Source: an uncultured Actinomycetes bacterium
GTDB lineage: Bacteria; Actinomycetota; Geothermincolia; Fen-727; JACVIW01
NCBI GenBank assembly: GCA_937127245.1
Contig: CAKZLU010000007.1
Coordinates: forward strand, 1 to 51,112
Direction: 5' to 3'
Length of the DNA: 51,112 nucleotides
Shown here in pieces: positions 7,810 to 17,299 of the stretch. A program made the translations under genes and the position numbers. Under the pieces are notes generated by a model. The model was given only the letters and a program-made list of their open reading frames with translations. It was not told the DNA's origin and ran no database searches. Within the stretch, counting starts at the first letter, position 1; each line of letters opens with the position of its first letter.

Positions 7810-9080
7810 AGCGAAAAGCATTTGGGATGGTGAGCTCAGGGTAAAAGATATTGCGTTTTAACATAAGCTGAAAGCAAATGAGAATAGGTCTTGCCGCGAT
7901 GACAATCTTATCTTCTGGTCGCCACTTTCGATGGAGAGGAGTTCGTTTGTACCCTGATTGTGGGCTGGTTTTCCGCAAACCCCATGTTTCATATCATCCC
8001 CTCACTTGGTGAGCGCGTTCGTGGTTGTGAAGGTCGGCAAAGAAAAACTCTTTTATGGCTTTTCTTTTCTCTAACCTTTTTCTTTGCATGATATCTTGCC
8101 CAACACCAGGCAAAATCTTTTATTGCTGGGTGAGAAGATGGGTGGCGTATAGCTTACGGTTGGAATCCCTCCAATAATAACAAGGGAAGGTGGGTGGTTT
8201 CTTTACCGTTTGCGAGGGATATCGCAGCGGACCCGGAAAGTAATACAAAGTATTTCCCAAGTACCTTTCATCCAGAAAGGTTGCGTGCCGCCCAAGCAGT
8301 GCTTTTTCTGAGGTAACAAACGCGACGAGCATGGGCAGCTGCGTATCTTTGTAACCTGCTCCAATGTAGGTTTTCTCGTCCAAGCCTTTATTGCTATTTA
8401 GTCGCACTCATAGGAGGAGATGATTCGGATGTGTGAATTGGGGATGCTATCTAAGCGAAAATTACCAAACAAAGAGCGACAGTTAGGAAAATAATGGGGG
8501 ATGAGAATTGAAACCCTTTTTGCCGGAGGACTGATATGAGGTGAAGAAATTTCTTAAGACTCCAAGGTTTTCGACCTTTTTGCGAGCTTCTCAATTTCGA
8601 TGCTTTATCCGTAGTGAACAAATAAGTTTTCACCGCTCTTTAAAGACCATGATTCGAGCCATTTGCAAAATCCGCTGCATAATCATCAATCGAAAGAAGC
8701 CTGGGTCTAAGCCCAGATGCCTTCATCAGAGGATACGTTCGGCTTTCCATCACACACGTAATTTTTAAGTTTCCCTTTGCGAGGCAATATATCTTTTGGC
8801 ATGCATAAAAGAGAAGGCAAGAATATACCGGGTGAAGATCGAGTTACTTTTGTTGGGCAAAGTGACGTCCGTTTCCAAAAAAGGGCTTGCATAATTTAGC
8901 GAAATTTGCGTGCACCACAAAGCGAGCGGCAATGGCTGGGTTGTCATCTCAATGAATCAAGGTGACATCACATGACAGCGTTATTTACATACGAAATCAC
9001 TTTATCCTTCGTTTCCTAAATATAACGCAGGCGCCCATCACGTTGATTGGCGCATAGTTTTTCAAAAGCTTTTAATCACT
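7810..9080 (+). other. 1.27 kb without an intact gene; probable decayed DNA
   Basis: No frame here combines a ribosome site, a plausible length and a recognisable product. The best remnant is on the minus strand at 8120-8407 (95 codons, GTG start, no ribosome site), whose product has protein-like composition but no known motif. Further short fragments occur on the minus strand at 8451-8633 and 8765-8947. On the plus strand, a strong AGGAGGAG at 8413-8420 precedes an ATG that opens only about 20 codons. The pattern suggests one or more broken genes. No tRNA, IS element or repeat array was found. Confidence 0.45.
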
Positions 9081-10319
9081 TTAACCCGCGCTGGTTTTAG
9101 CATCCAGTTCTCGAATCATCCGGAGGGCGAAATCCCGCGCTCTCTCCGTTACGGATATATCGACGTTTTCCGGGATATCCAGCGAGCAGTGATAATTGGG
9201 GACTATGTTGTTTTCGTTGACCGAGATTATCGTGATGGCTTTGAAACCTCGGACAAGCGGGACCATTCCGTCCGTGCCCATTCTAACCTCGTATGTTCCG
9301 ATCTCTGGAAAATCCCCGTTTTCCTTCAATTTTTCGGCAATGGATATCAGTTCTTGCGAGTATGGCCTGACTCTTACGAAACCCTCGCTCGTCGCGTAGC
9401 AAACGTTGCCTCCCCCGATTGACTCGAGGTTAATAAAATAAGTATTCTCAGGGTCGAGATCTTTCCCGTGCCTCTTCATGTACTCCACCATGCCCATCAT
9501 GATGGCTTCCTCGCATCCCGTGGCAAGGAAGGTGAAATCGGAATTCTTAAGTTGGTTTCGTGCCACATCTTCCGCGATGGACAAAGAGGCCGCTATGCCT
9601 GTTAAATTGTCAATCGCTCCCGGAACGTAATGACCTGTTCCTATATCGAGGAAAGCTCCCGCAGCGATCAGAAGTATCAGGGAGGCGATCCCCTGTATGA
9701 CCCCGGTTGATATCCACATCGCTTTTCCTGCGGAAGCAACAGCGCGGGCAACCGAAACGCATATAAGGAGAAACATAGCGATGATCATAGGCATCATCAC
9801 ATTTGGAGTTTTGTTGAATTTCTCTTTAAAAAACTTAGCGATTTTCTCATCGAGTTCAGGATTGAATACGGTCTTGCTGACCTTGGCGGCATCATAGTGT
9901 GCGAGGACGATAATGTGTTTTCTTGGATTTTCACCCCTTTTGTGACCCACGACATTCTGAGATGGAAAACGCGGAATTAGGTTTCTTATGATGTGGAATT
10001 TGGTGGTTAGGTCTCCCCAGAAGGATAAGAGGACTAAACAAAGCAGCGCTGCGGCCAATACGGGAACCCAGGCAGGTCTTGTGATCAACGAAACGGCGCC
10101 GAGGGCGATTGCGAGTGCCATGTGCAGGAAATATACCCAGTAATAATGGGGGCTTGTCTTGAAAGGCTCAATCTTGGCTTCAAGCCCAATTTCCTCCATT
10201 CTCTTTTTCAGGTATTCGGCAGCTTTGCGCTCCCCTTCCTTTGTGGGTCCCCTTTTTTCAAAAGCGCAAAGGGTTTCTATCTCTTGGAGCATATCAACGC
10301 ATTTGCTATCAGTACTCAC
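9081..10319 (-). CDS. Membrane M28-family zinc peptidase (second copy)
   Basis: A 412-residue M28-type peptidase with the same plan as the protein encoded at 1362-2543. Predicted zinc or catalytic positions are His141 in AHYD, Asp237 in GAIDN, the pair Glu270-Glu271 in GCEE, Glu299 in NLES where many relatives have Asp, and His377 in NYHCSLDIPEN. Hydrophobic segments lie at about 60-80, 84-101, 173-192 and 203-222, the last two between the first two zinc ligands. The GTG start follows AAGAGGTGG, and only one base separates it from the stop of the upstream flavoprotein gene, so the two are surely cotranscribed. Its link to a flavoprotein operon is unexplained. Confidence 0.8.
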   Translation of the reverse strand: MSTDSKCVDMLQEIETLCAFEKRGPTKEGERKAAEYLKKRMEEIGLEAKIEPFKTSPHYYWVYFLHMALAIALGAVSLITRPAWVPVLAAALLCLVLLSFWGDLTTKFHIIRNLIPRFPSQNVVGHKRGENPRKHIIVLAHYDAAKVSKTVFNPELDEKIAKFFKEKFNKTPNVMMPMIIAMFLLICVSVARAVASAGKAMWISTGVIQGIASLILLIAAGAFLDIGTGHYVPGAIDNLTGIAASLSIAEDVARNQLKNSDFTFLATGCEEAIMMGMVEYMKRHGKDLDPENTYFINLESIGGGNVCYATSEGFVRVRPYSQELISIAEKLKENGDFPEIGTYEVRMGTDGMVPLVRGFKAITIISVNENNIVPNYHCSLDIPENVDISVTERARDFALRMIRELDAKTSAG

Positions 10320-10320
10320 T

Positions 10321-11850
10321 TCACCACCTCTTGTCTCTGACTATGCAACCAGATGAGTGTATACCGGAAAGCATAACAAGTGGAACACCACCGCCCGGAT
10401 TCGTGCTCGAACCGGCAAGATAGAGGTTTTCAATTACCGGGGAGCGCCATGAGGGTCTGAAAGGACCAAGATTTGGAAGGCTCATTTCAAGTCCGTATAT
10501 TGAACCCTGAGGCAGCAGCAGTTCCCTCTCAAAATCTTCCGGACTTCTAAGATGTGATTTTTCCACGGTTGTCGGGATCCAGGCAGAGAAATTCCTGCCG
10601 AGATATGAGATGACCTCCGCGATAAAGGAACCACGCAATTTGTCCCAGTTTCCGTATTTGAGCCTGTAGGGTCCCGCCGAAAGGAAAGCCATGCTGAATT
10701 TTCCGGGCGGGGACATGTCGGGATAGGTCATGCTGGGGCAGATAAGCCCGTGCGGGAGGTCAAACACTGGTGGCATCAAGCCTTGCGCGTAATACTCATC
10801 CCAGTAGGCGTTCAGCTGTTTTGGGGGAGGAACCATAACCGTGAAATGGCACCTGACCTCGCTCGGCTTTTCGGAAAGCGCAAGATACATCATGGGAGCC
10901 GGTATAGACAGAGTGTAGTTTTCAATGGAGCGTGCGAAAGAATAGGGGAGGTTTTCCCTTCCGACTAGATCGAGGTAGGTCTGCATCGCGCTCGCGTTTG
11001 AGAGTATAACGTGAGCCCCAACCTGCTCACCATTTTCCAATTCAACACCTACGGCTCTACCGCCGTAGGTAATTATCCTTGTTACCTTGGACCCCGTTTT
11101 TATTTCCGCGCCGGATTCTTTTGCTATTCTTGCCAGAGCTTCCGGGATCGCTCCCATTCCTCCTTTGGGATACCAATATCCCTCGTGGGAAAGATAACTC
11201 ATGACCGCAAACAGCCCGTTGATGCGGTCGGCGGGAATTCCAGCGAAGAGGTTTTCGAATGAGACAACCGTTAGGGCTTTTTCGCTTTTGAAATACCTTC
11301 TGTTTACCCGGTCCTGATTTGTTATGACCGCTCCAATTATCGCAGGAATAGCGCGCATCAGCTTAAGGCTCGTGAACTGCTTTATGTAATGCGCGCCCGT
11401 CCCGAATTTTTCCAGCGGCGGGAAAGGTGCGTCGGTAAGGCATTTTGTCGCCTCCCATATAAGCTTCATGGTACGGCAAAAATCAAGCCATCCTTTGCGG
11501 TCTTCCGGGGCTATCTTTTCAATCACAGGTGCTGCTTCCACCGGGTCCATTGGGAGGATGATGCTTTCGCCGTCCGAGAACCGCATGTCATATACGGGAT
11601 CCAGGAGGCGAAACTCGAGATATTTTTCCATGGGAAGACCGAGCATTTCAAAGAAACGTTCGTAAACCTCGCGGAAAAGCACGAATATCGCTCCGTAATC
11701 AAAAACATGACCGTCAAGCTCAAATGATGAACAGCAGCCCCCGATTCTCTGGCTTTGTTCAAACACGACGACTTTCTTTCCTCTCGAGGAGAGCAAAGCC
11801 GCGCATGTCAGCCCGCCTATGCCGGAACCTATCACAGCTACATCATACAT
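10321..11850 (-). CDS. Phytoene-desaturase-like NAD(P)/FAD oxidoreductase
   Basis: A 509-residue flavoprotein of the CrtI/CrtISO/retinol-saturase group. The FAD ADP-binding motif GSGIGG is at residues 8-13, followed by VFEQ at the end of the second strand and RIGGCCSSF. The C-terminal signature NLYLAGSSTNPGGGVPLVM is near 475-493. The family performs desaturation, saturation or isomerisation of polyisoprenoid or other long unsaturated chains. No phytoene synthase is visible in the window, so carotenoid synthesis is not supported. ATG start with GGGATGGGA upstream. It is the third gene of a tight minus-strand run beginning at 14146 and ends one base before the M28 peptidase gene. Confidence 0.8.
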   Translation of the reverse strand: MYDVAVIGSGIGGLTCAALLSSRGKKVVVFEQSQRIGGCCSSFELDGHVFDYGAIFVLFREVYERFFEMLGLPMEKYLEFRLLDPVYDMRFSDGESIILPMDPVEAAPVIEKIAPEDRKGWLDFCRTMKLIWEATKCLTDAPFPPLEKFGTGAHYIKQFTSLKLMRAIPAIIGAVITNQDRVNRRYFKSEKALTVVSFENLFAGIPADRINGLFAVMSYLSHEGYWYPKGGMGAIPEALARIAKESGAEIKTGSKVTRIITYGGRAVGVELENGEQVGAHVILSNASAMQTYLDLVGRENLPYSFARSIENYTLSIPAPMMYLALSEKPSEVRCHFTVMVPPPKQLNAYWDEYYAQGLMPPVFDLPHGLICPSMTYPDMSPPGKFSMAFLSAGPYRLKYGNWDKLRGSFIAEVISYLGRNFSAWIPTTVEKSHLRSPEDFERELLLPQGSIYGLEMSLPNLGPFRPSWRSPVIENLYLAGSSTNPGGGVPLVMLSGIHSSGCIVRDKRW

Positions 11851-11970
11851 TTGGTCCCATCCCTTCGCCGCAACGCATCTTTTCCTACCGCTTGAGAATC
11901 AGATGAGTAACTACTCTTCATACTTGCTGAGTTTGAAGGCTGAATTAGACAAGTTCCGAATCGCGCGCGG

Positions 11971-13041
11971 TCACTTCATATATGCGACATTCCAGCCGGG
12001 GATATTTGAGGCAAATCTCTTAACAGCGATATCTTCCACTTTGGGCAAGACATTCAGGGCGAGTCGGACGTGTGATTTCCTTATCGAGTGCGGGAGGCTA
12101 TCCCAGGCTCTTTTCGCCATATATGTTGGATAAAAAGTCCTTACGGCTCTCTTGAAGTGTTCCCAGGCAGTGCCTCTGTCCTCAACCGCGATGCTTGCTA
12201 TTTTTCCCGAAATAAGCGCGCCGAGCATTCCAAAGAAGAGGAACGGGTCTATTACACCCGCAAGCGTTCCCGCAAGTATCTTATTGCCCCAGAAAAGGTG
12301 AGGGTTTCTGATGCTTCCCACTGGGCAGGCTCCGCCGAGAAGGTCGCGCCATTCGGTGAACTCAACCCCCTCACCTTGAGCGAGCATAGCGACAAATTTC
12401 TCTTTTCCCTCCCTTTTCAGGGGCAAATCTCTCTGGAAAAGCAGCGCGAACGATACACCGTTGACCGAGCAGTTGAATGCATAGTCTTTCGTGAAAGTGT
12501 CCATCCAAAGAGTGGCCACTGTCTTATCGTGGGGAACCGTGCCCTTCGCGAAATAACCGAAGAGCGGTGAATGCGGGATGTTAAGTGCCTGGTAGGTCTC
12601 TATCTGGAGGCCGGTCGCTATGATTGTGTCGGGTGGCAGCAAAGCGAACTCCTTCTGGCTTAGTATTGGGTGGTCAAAGATGACCTCGACACCTTCCTGT
12701 TTGGCAATGGAATAAAGGTAACTGTCTATGGAGGTTTCCCGTGAGCCCCTTTCAACCATGTACAGTCCGATTCTGCTTTTGAGTGGCATGGTGAACCGCT
12801 TGCCGTAAGCCCAAGCCGCCCCTTCGTCTATCCGCTTAACTGCCGGGCTTATGTCAATGCCTATGTAGTTTTTTATCGCATCAAGGTCAAAGGGGCTGCC
12901 GGCGGGATCTGGTCTGAACTCGGGCATTCCCCCGATCCGTTTTTCCCTCTCATAAACGGTGACCTCATAGCCTTTTCTTGCTAAATTAATCGCGGCCACC
13001 AGACCGGAAAGGCCCGCACCAACTATTTTGATTTCGGGCAT
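11971..13041 (-). CDS. GGR-like FAD reductase, paralog A
   Basis: A 356-residue flavoprotein with an N-terminal Rossmann motif GAGLSG (residues 7-12) and VYEREKRIGG. Its body recalls geranylgeranyl reductases and related lipid-directed flavoenzymes. It shares distinct blocks with the proteins encoded at 13067-14146 and 19532-20608: ERGSRETSIDSYLY, LPPDTIIATGL, ILAGTLAG and FGMLGALISGKIA. The family probably reduces double bonds of a hydrophobic substrate. ATG start with AGGAGG upstream, and the start is only 25 bases from the stop of the preceding paralog gene. Reductase class is moderately sure; substrate unknown. Confidence 0.7.
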   Translation of the reverse strand: MPEIKIVGAGLSGLVAAINLARKGYEVTVYEREKRIGGMPEFRPDPAGSPFDLDAIKNYIGIDISPAVKRIDEGAAWAYGKRFTMPLKSRIGLYMVERGSRETSIDSYLYSIAKQEGVEVIFDHPILSQKEFALLPPDTIIATGLQIETYQALNIPHSPLFGYFAKGTVPHDKTVATLWMDTFTKDYAFNCSVNGVSFALLFQRDLPLKREGKEKFVAMLAQGEGVEFTEWRDLLGGACPVGSIRNPHLFWGNKILAGTLAGVIDPFLFFGMLGALISGKIASIAVEDRGTAWEHFKRAVRTFYPTYMAKRAWDSLPHSIRKSHVRLALNVLPKVEDIAVKRFASNIPGWNVAYMK

Positions 13042-13066
13042 CTTGTCCTCCTAATTTTTGCTTTCC

Positions 13067-14146
13067 CTATGAAACCAACTCACCGTAACCAGGTATTGCT
13101 TTATTGAACAGCGTCAGCGCATTTTTAAAATAATTTATATGTCTGCTTATGAATTTAACCTGCGCCGGCATTGTCGCTTTTCTCAAAGAGACGGGAATAC
13201 TGTCAACCACGCGTTTCAGGATAAGATTCCGCGGGAAATATCTGGTGTAGCGCTTGAACAGTTCGTACGCTTTGGCTTTGTCCTTGTGCGCAATTGCCGC
13301 TATTTTGCCCGAAACAAGAGAGCCGTGAACACCGAAAAGCGCGAACGGGTCCATCATTCCGGAAATCGTGCCGGCAAGTATCTTATCAGCGGCAAAAAGC
13401 CTGGGATTTTTCAAGGAAGCTGTGGGAACAAGACCTTCGTGATAGACCCAGCTCGAACACTCCATTCCTTCCTGACCTTTTAGCTGTTTTTCCTTGAAAG
13501 TCTCCCATTCTGATTCCCTAACGGGCTCCCTTGCGAAGAACAGGCAGAAAAGGTATCCGTTCGCCGCTCCATAATACGCGTAATCGAGTATGTAGTCGTG
13601 GAACCAGACGGCGCACTGGTTGCCTTTTCCAGTTTTTCCTCGCCCCAGATAACCGAAAACTTTTTGATAAGGGATGTGAAGCGCTTCGAATGCTTCGTGC
13701 AAAAGTCCGGTTGCGATGATCGAGTCGGGGGGGAGGTTTGCGAAATCACTTTGCGTAACAAGGTGCTTGCCGAACTCAAATTTGACGCCTGCCTCAAGGC
13801 ACTTTTGATAAAGGAAGTAATCAAGAGATGTCTTGTGCGAACCGCGCTCAACGCATTTGAGATTCATATGAGCGAGGTCTATTTGAATCTTGTGAGCATA
13901 AACGTAGGTGTTCCAGTTCTCGCAAACGTTCACCTGGGGAGGACCAAGCTCCACCCCGATAAAACGACCAAGGGCAATCTCGTCCATGGGCGTCACGTCC
14001 ACTGCTGGATGAGCCACGGGGACGCCGCCTACTTGATCATACCTCTCCAGGACGGTCACATCCTTACCATCGCACGCAAGGTTGTAAGCTGCGGTCAAAC
14101 CCGCCAGCCCGGCACCCACAACTATGACTTCTTTAGAATTTCCCAT
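13067..14146 (-). CDS. GGR-like FAD reductase, paralog B
   Basis: A 359-residue flavoprotein that opens with VIVVGAGLAGLTAAYNLA and VLERYDQVGG. It shares the family blocks of its neighbour: ERGSHKTSLDYFLYQK, LPPDSIIATGL, ILAGTISG and FGVHGSLVSGKIAAIA. It differs in a more aromatic middle region (DYILDYAYYGAANGY). It starts the minus-strand run 14146 to 9081, with GGGGGG as ribosome site before ATG. The two adjacent paralogs could form a heterodimer or act on successive double bonds. A long open frame on the opposite strand (13598-14305) is a shadow of this gene. Confidence 0.7.
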   Translation of the reverse strand: MGNSKEVIVVGAGLAGLTAAYNLACDGKDVTVLERYDQVGGVPVAHPAVDVTPMDEIALGRFIGVELGPPQVNVCENWNTYVYAHKIQIDLAHMNLKCVERGSHKTSLDYFLYQKCLEAGVKFEFGKHLVTQSDFANLPPDSIIATGLLHEAFEALHIPYQKVFGYLGRGKTGKGNQCAVWFHDYILDYAYYGAANGYLFCLFFAREPVRESEWETFKEKQLKGQEGMECSSWVYHEGLVPTASLKNPRLFAADKILAGTISGMMDPFALFGVHGSLVSGKIAAIAHKDKAKAYELFKRYTRYFPRNLILKRVVDSIPVSLRKATMPAQVKFISRHINYFKNALTLFNKAIPGYGELVS

Positions 14147-14263
14147 TTGATTCTTACCCCCCGTTTATTACCGCTGCCTTTTTTAATCGAAATAATAGCT
14201 AATTGTGTCTTAGCTTCACTTTCAACGAATCTGCTTATGATTTTCCCCGTTTGTCAGTATAGA

Positions 14264-14422
14264 CTATGTCACAAGTCTCGATTGCATACGGATGGATTCC
14301 CGTAGCGCTTTGCGTACGCGATTTTTTGTGTTTTCTGACATCAGAAGCCCGACCAAAAATCCGAGAGAAGCAGATGCTAAGAGAAGGACCGCTTTTATTA
14401 CAGTGGAAAAACTTACTTCCAT
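14264..14422 (-). CDS. Small YtxH-like membrane protein
   Basis: A 52-residue frame in the spacer between the two minus-strand flavoprotein runs. It encodes one hydrophobic segment (about residues 5-28, ending GFLVGLLMS) followed by a basic amphipathic tail ENTKNRVRKALRES. This is the plan of YtxH-type small membrane proteins, which have a glycine-rich transmembrane helix and a charged cytoplasmic helix. The ATG has only a weak purine stretch upstream. It begins 45 bases after the stop of the FAD-oxidase gene and could be the last gene of that run. Function is unknown. The hydrophobic and charged pattern argues for a real gene, the short length and weak ribosome site against. Confidence 0.45.
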   Translation of the reverse strand: MEVSFSTVIKAVLLLASASLGFLVGLLMSENTKNRVRKALRESIRMQSRLVT

Positions 14423-14467
14423 AAGACAAAACCCAGCTTCATCAATTTCGTTTTTGCAAAAAGAACA

Positions 14468-16081
14468 TCAAAACCATAGCTTCTTCATTTTGCCAGTTTC
14501 GTATTCCCAGCGTCTGTTGGAAATGTTATTCGGATCAAGGGTCATCTTGAACTTGACGAAGGCATCAAGGAACTGCACCATGTTGGGTCGTATAGCGGGC
14601 GTGGCAAGGTCCAGCATTGGGATGCCCTTTTCGATGGCGGCTGGTCCAGCCGCGAAGGCCATTCCTTGCCCCATCGCCGTGCCGGTTGCTCTTCCGTATC
14701 CAATCAGAATCCTTATCAGGTCGTCTTTGTCAGCCTGATTGGTGTACAGATCGTATTCCATGTAAGCTGCCCTTCCCATATGGTAGGGCTGAAGATAGGT
14801 TGAGGCATCATCCGGCGCGAGCGGGTCGTTCGTGGTGCCGATTTGGTCCGTGCATACATCTCGCATCATCTTTTCTATTCCAACCATGTTTCCGAGTTTG
14901 TCGATAAGCGCGCCTATCATGAAGGAACCGCGAACGCGCTGGACCCTGACGGTCACGTTGAAATACTTCACCCATTTATCCAGATTCACAAACTCGTTTT
15001 CTTCTGTGAGATCCAGGAGAGCTTCTTTCGGCAGAAAATCGAACATCGGGAATTTCTCCTCGAGTATTCTCTGGGTAATTTCCGCCTTCAGGTCAGCTTC
15101 CTCTTGGGTTGCCCCTCCAAAAATGGTGAGGAGGTTATGGCGCGGCATCAGCTCAGCGACTTTGCTTGCTTCTTTGTTGTTTTCCCCTATGAATATGCCG
15201 TAGAAGGAGTTCATTAGGTGGGCAAGCTCGAGGGTCAGGTTATCCTGTGCGATCATGTGTAGCGCTTCCGCCATAACCTCGAGTTTGTCTTCTTCGTAAG
15301 CGGGAAAGATCTGCTGATGGTATTTTGGCTCAGGGTAGAGCCGCACCGTCATTTTGGTTACTATTCCGAGCGTTCCGAAGCTGTACCTAAAAAAGGCGGA
15401 AATATCCGGTCCGGGACCGGGAACGTGCCCCTTGACGGCACCATATGAAGCTGGACCTGTGGTGAGGATTTCGCCAGTGGGAAGCACGGCTTCGACGTCT
15501 ATGATGCTGTCCATCCCGAATCCGTATCTGGATGCCATTGTGTTTATATTGCAGAAAAGGTGGTTACTGATTACGCCGGCGGTTGCTGATGTAGAGGGGT
15601 TCAAGACTCTGCATCCCACCTGCTGGGCTGCCGCCTGAAGCATTAGAAAGTTTACACCTGGCTCGACAACCGCGAACATGTTCTCGCCGTCTATTTCGAG
15701 GATTTTGTCCATCCTCCGGAGGTCACAAAGTATTCCGCCGTAGGGAGGGATTGTCAGGCCTACGGTGGATATGCCCGTTCCGTACGGCATCACGTCGATC
15801 AAGTATTCGTTGGCTATTTTGTATATAGCTTGAACATCCTCGGTGCTGGCTGGCAGGCAGACTATATGCGGGTAGGTTGCCGGGACAAAGCTCTGGTCTC
15901 TTGCATATCCGCAACGTATGGATGGAGCGTCGCTCACCCATTCCTCACCGAGAGCATCTTTCAGTTCCGCAAGCGCTTTTTCAAGGTTCTCATTTTTGTT
16001 GTGAGTCGGGTCCTTTTCCATAATATGGGGGCGGTGAACGACCCTTCTTTCCCTTACCTCTTTCCTTATTTTGCTCTTCAT
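14468..16081 (-). CDS. VAO/GlcD-type FAD-linked oxidase subunit
   Basis: A 537-residue protein of the vanillyl-alcohol oxidase/PCMH flavoprotein family. The FAD-binding half is clear at about residues 60-230: a PP-loop-like PYGTGISTVGL, then GGILCDLRRMDKILEID and VVEPGVNFLMLQAAA, matching the FAD_binding_4 pattern. The C-terminal half resembles 4-cresol dehydrogenase or glycolate oxidase-type substrate domains. It would oxidise a small hydroxy or phenolic substrate, or a lipid alcohol, and pass electrons to the Fe-S subunit encoded just upstream (13 bases between the genes). ATG start with AGGGGG upstream. Third structural gene of a compact run with 16095-17297 and 17300-18703. Confidence 0.8.
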   Translation of the reverse strand: MKSKIRKEVRERRVVHRPHIMEKDPTHNKNENLEKALAELKDALGEEWVSDAPSIRCGYARDQSFVPATYPHIVCLPASTEDVQAIYKIANEYLIDVMPYGTGISTVGLTIPPYGGILCDLRRMDKILEIDGENMFAVVEPGVNFLMLQAAAQQVGCRVLNPSTSATAGVISNHLFCNINTMASRYGFGMDSIIDVEAVLPTGEILTTGPASYGAVKGHVPGPGPDISAFFRYSFGTLGIVTKMTVRLYPEPKYHQQIFPAYEEDKLEVMAEALHMIAQDNLTLELAHLMNSFYGIFIGENNKEASKVAELMPRHNLLTIFGGATQEEADLKAEITQRILEEKFPMFDFLPKEALLDLTEENEFVNLDKWVKYFNVTVRVQRVRGSFMIGALIDKLGNMVGIEKMMRDVCTDQIGTTNDPLAPDDASTYLQPYHMGRAAYMEYDLYTNQADKDDLIRILIGYGRATGTAMGQGMAFAAGPAAIEKGIPMLDLATPAIRPNMVQFLDAFVKFKMTLDPNNISNRRWEYETGKMKKLWF

Positions 16082-16094
16082 TTAATACAACCCC

Positions 16095-17297
16095 CTAAAG
16101 CGAATTCTCCAGCACCATTGCAAGGTTATAAACGGCGATATCCTTTTTCATCGCTTCGATAGCGTCTGCAAACATTCTTCCGCATATGGGGCAGGCAGTG
16201 ATTATGGCTTGAGCGCCTATGTATTCCGCCTCGAAGATCCTCTCCTTTGTGACCCACCTTGCATACTCGGGCTCAATGAAGAACACGCTCCCTCCTCCGC
16301 CGCAGCAAAGCGAGTTTTTCTTTGACCTCGGGAATTCAAGCAATTCAAGACCCGGAATCGACTTAAGAACGTTTCTTGGTTCATCGAAAACGCCGTGACG
16401 CCTTCCGAGTCTGCACGGGTCGTGGTAAACAGCTTTGATGTTAACGCTCTTGCTTGGTTTCAATTTTCCTTTGGATATTAGTGAGCTTGCTATTTCTGAT
16501 AAGTGATAAACCTTCATGTCGTACGCTTTCGTATATTCTTCTTTGAGAACGGCGTACGCGTGGGGATCTGGCGTAATCAGTTTGCTTACTCCTGCAGCCG
16601 CGAATTTCTCGATGTTCTTTTCGGCAAACTCCTCAAATCTATCCCGGTCTCCTATAAGCAAAAGGGCACTGCCGCTTGATGTTTCCTCTTTCCCGAGGAT
16701 TCCAAAATCAACGCCCGCAAGTTTGAGAATTCTTGCAACTGATTGAAGCTTGGGTACGAGATTTGGGAAACTCGGGTAGTCATCGCCCGTGAAAAGAAGA
16801 TACTCGACTTTTTCCTCGAGGGCATTCTTTAAGCCCATTCCTTCTGACCATTGCGCTCTTTTTTCGGGGGGCACTCCGTAAGGATTTCCGGTCTTTTCAA
16901 GGTTTTCATAGACTTCGGAAAACCAATCAAGGGGAGCCCATCCGTCTTCCACCGCTTGTTCCCTTAGCAGTTCTATGACCCAAAGCGGATGAAGCTGTTT
17001 TATTGGATAGCAGCGGTCTTCACAGGAACCGCAAAGCATACAGGTGTAAAGGACGTGTTTCATTTTCTCGTCCGGTTCGATTTCCGCAAGTTCCAGACAT
17101 CTTGCTATCTCCATCTTGCCAGAAGCGTAATAAGCCTCGTACCTGAAACGGGACCCTGAGGGGCAGTTTCTCCAAAACCGAGGGTCGTCGCATTGCTGAG
17201 CCATTACAGCCTGACAAAGTTTGCATTTCCCGCAGAGGGAGAAATCTTCCCTTAATTCCGCGAGAACATCTCTTCTTGCGGTGATTTTCTTTTTCAT
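16095..17297 (-). CDS. Fe-S/CCG-domain electron-transfer subunit (GlcF/HdrD-like)
   Basis: A 400-residue iron-sulfur protein. The N-terminus has two cysteine groups. One is C22-x2-C25-x2-C28 with a distant C45-Pro; the other is a regular C86-x2-C89-x2-C92-x3-C96-Pro. Each could hold a [4Fe-4S] cluster, and the first has an unusually long gap before its CP. The C-terminal half has one CCG domain: HDPCRLGR, then LCCGGGGS, then CPICGR, which in HdrB/D-type proteins binds a cluster or contributes to catalysis. It most likely takes electrons from the flanking FAD subunits toward a quinone or other carrier. No transmembrane segment is apparent. Spacing to the upstream gene is two bases. Confidence 0.8.
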   Translation of the reverse strand: MKKKITARRDVLAELREDFSLCGKCKLCQAVMAQQCDDPRFWRNCPSGSRFRYEAYYASGKMEIARCLELAEIEPDEKMKHVLYTCMLCGSCEDRCYPIKQLHPLWVIELLREQAVEDGWAPLDWFSEVYENLEKTGNPYGVPPEKRAQWSEGMGLKNALEEKVEYLLFTGDDYPSFPNLVPKLQSVARILKLAGVDFGILGKEETSSGSALLLIGDRDRFEEFAEKNIEKFAAAGVSKLITPDPHAYAVLKEEYTKAYDMKVYHLSEIASSLISKGKLKPSKSVNIKAVYHDPCRLGRRHGVFDEPRNVLKSIPGLELLEFPRSKKNSLCCGGGGSVFFIEPEYARWVTKERIFEAEYIGAQAIITACPICGRMFADAIEAMKKDIAVYNLAMVLENSL

Positions 17298-17299
17298 TT

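Noticed and set aside
13598..14305. A 235-codon open frame on the plus strand
   Set aside because: It lies antisense to the GGR-like paralog B gene, has no recognisable motif, and reflects the codon bias of the real gene.
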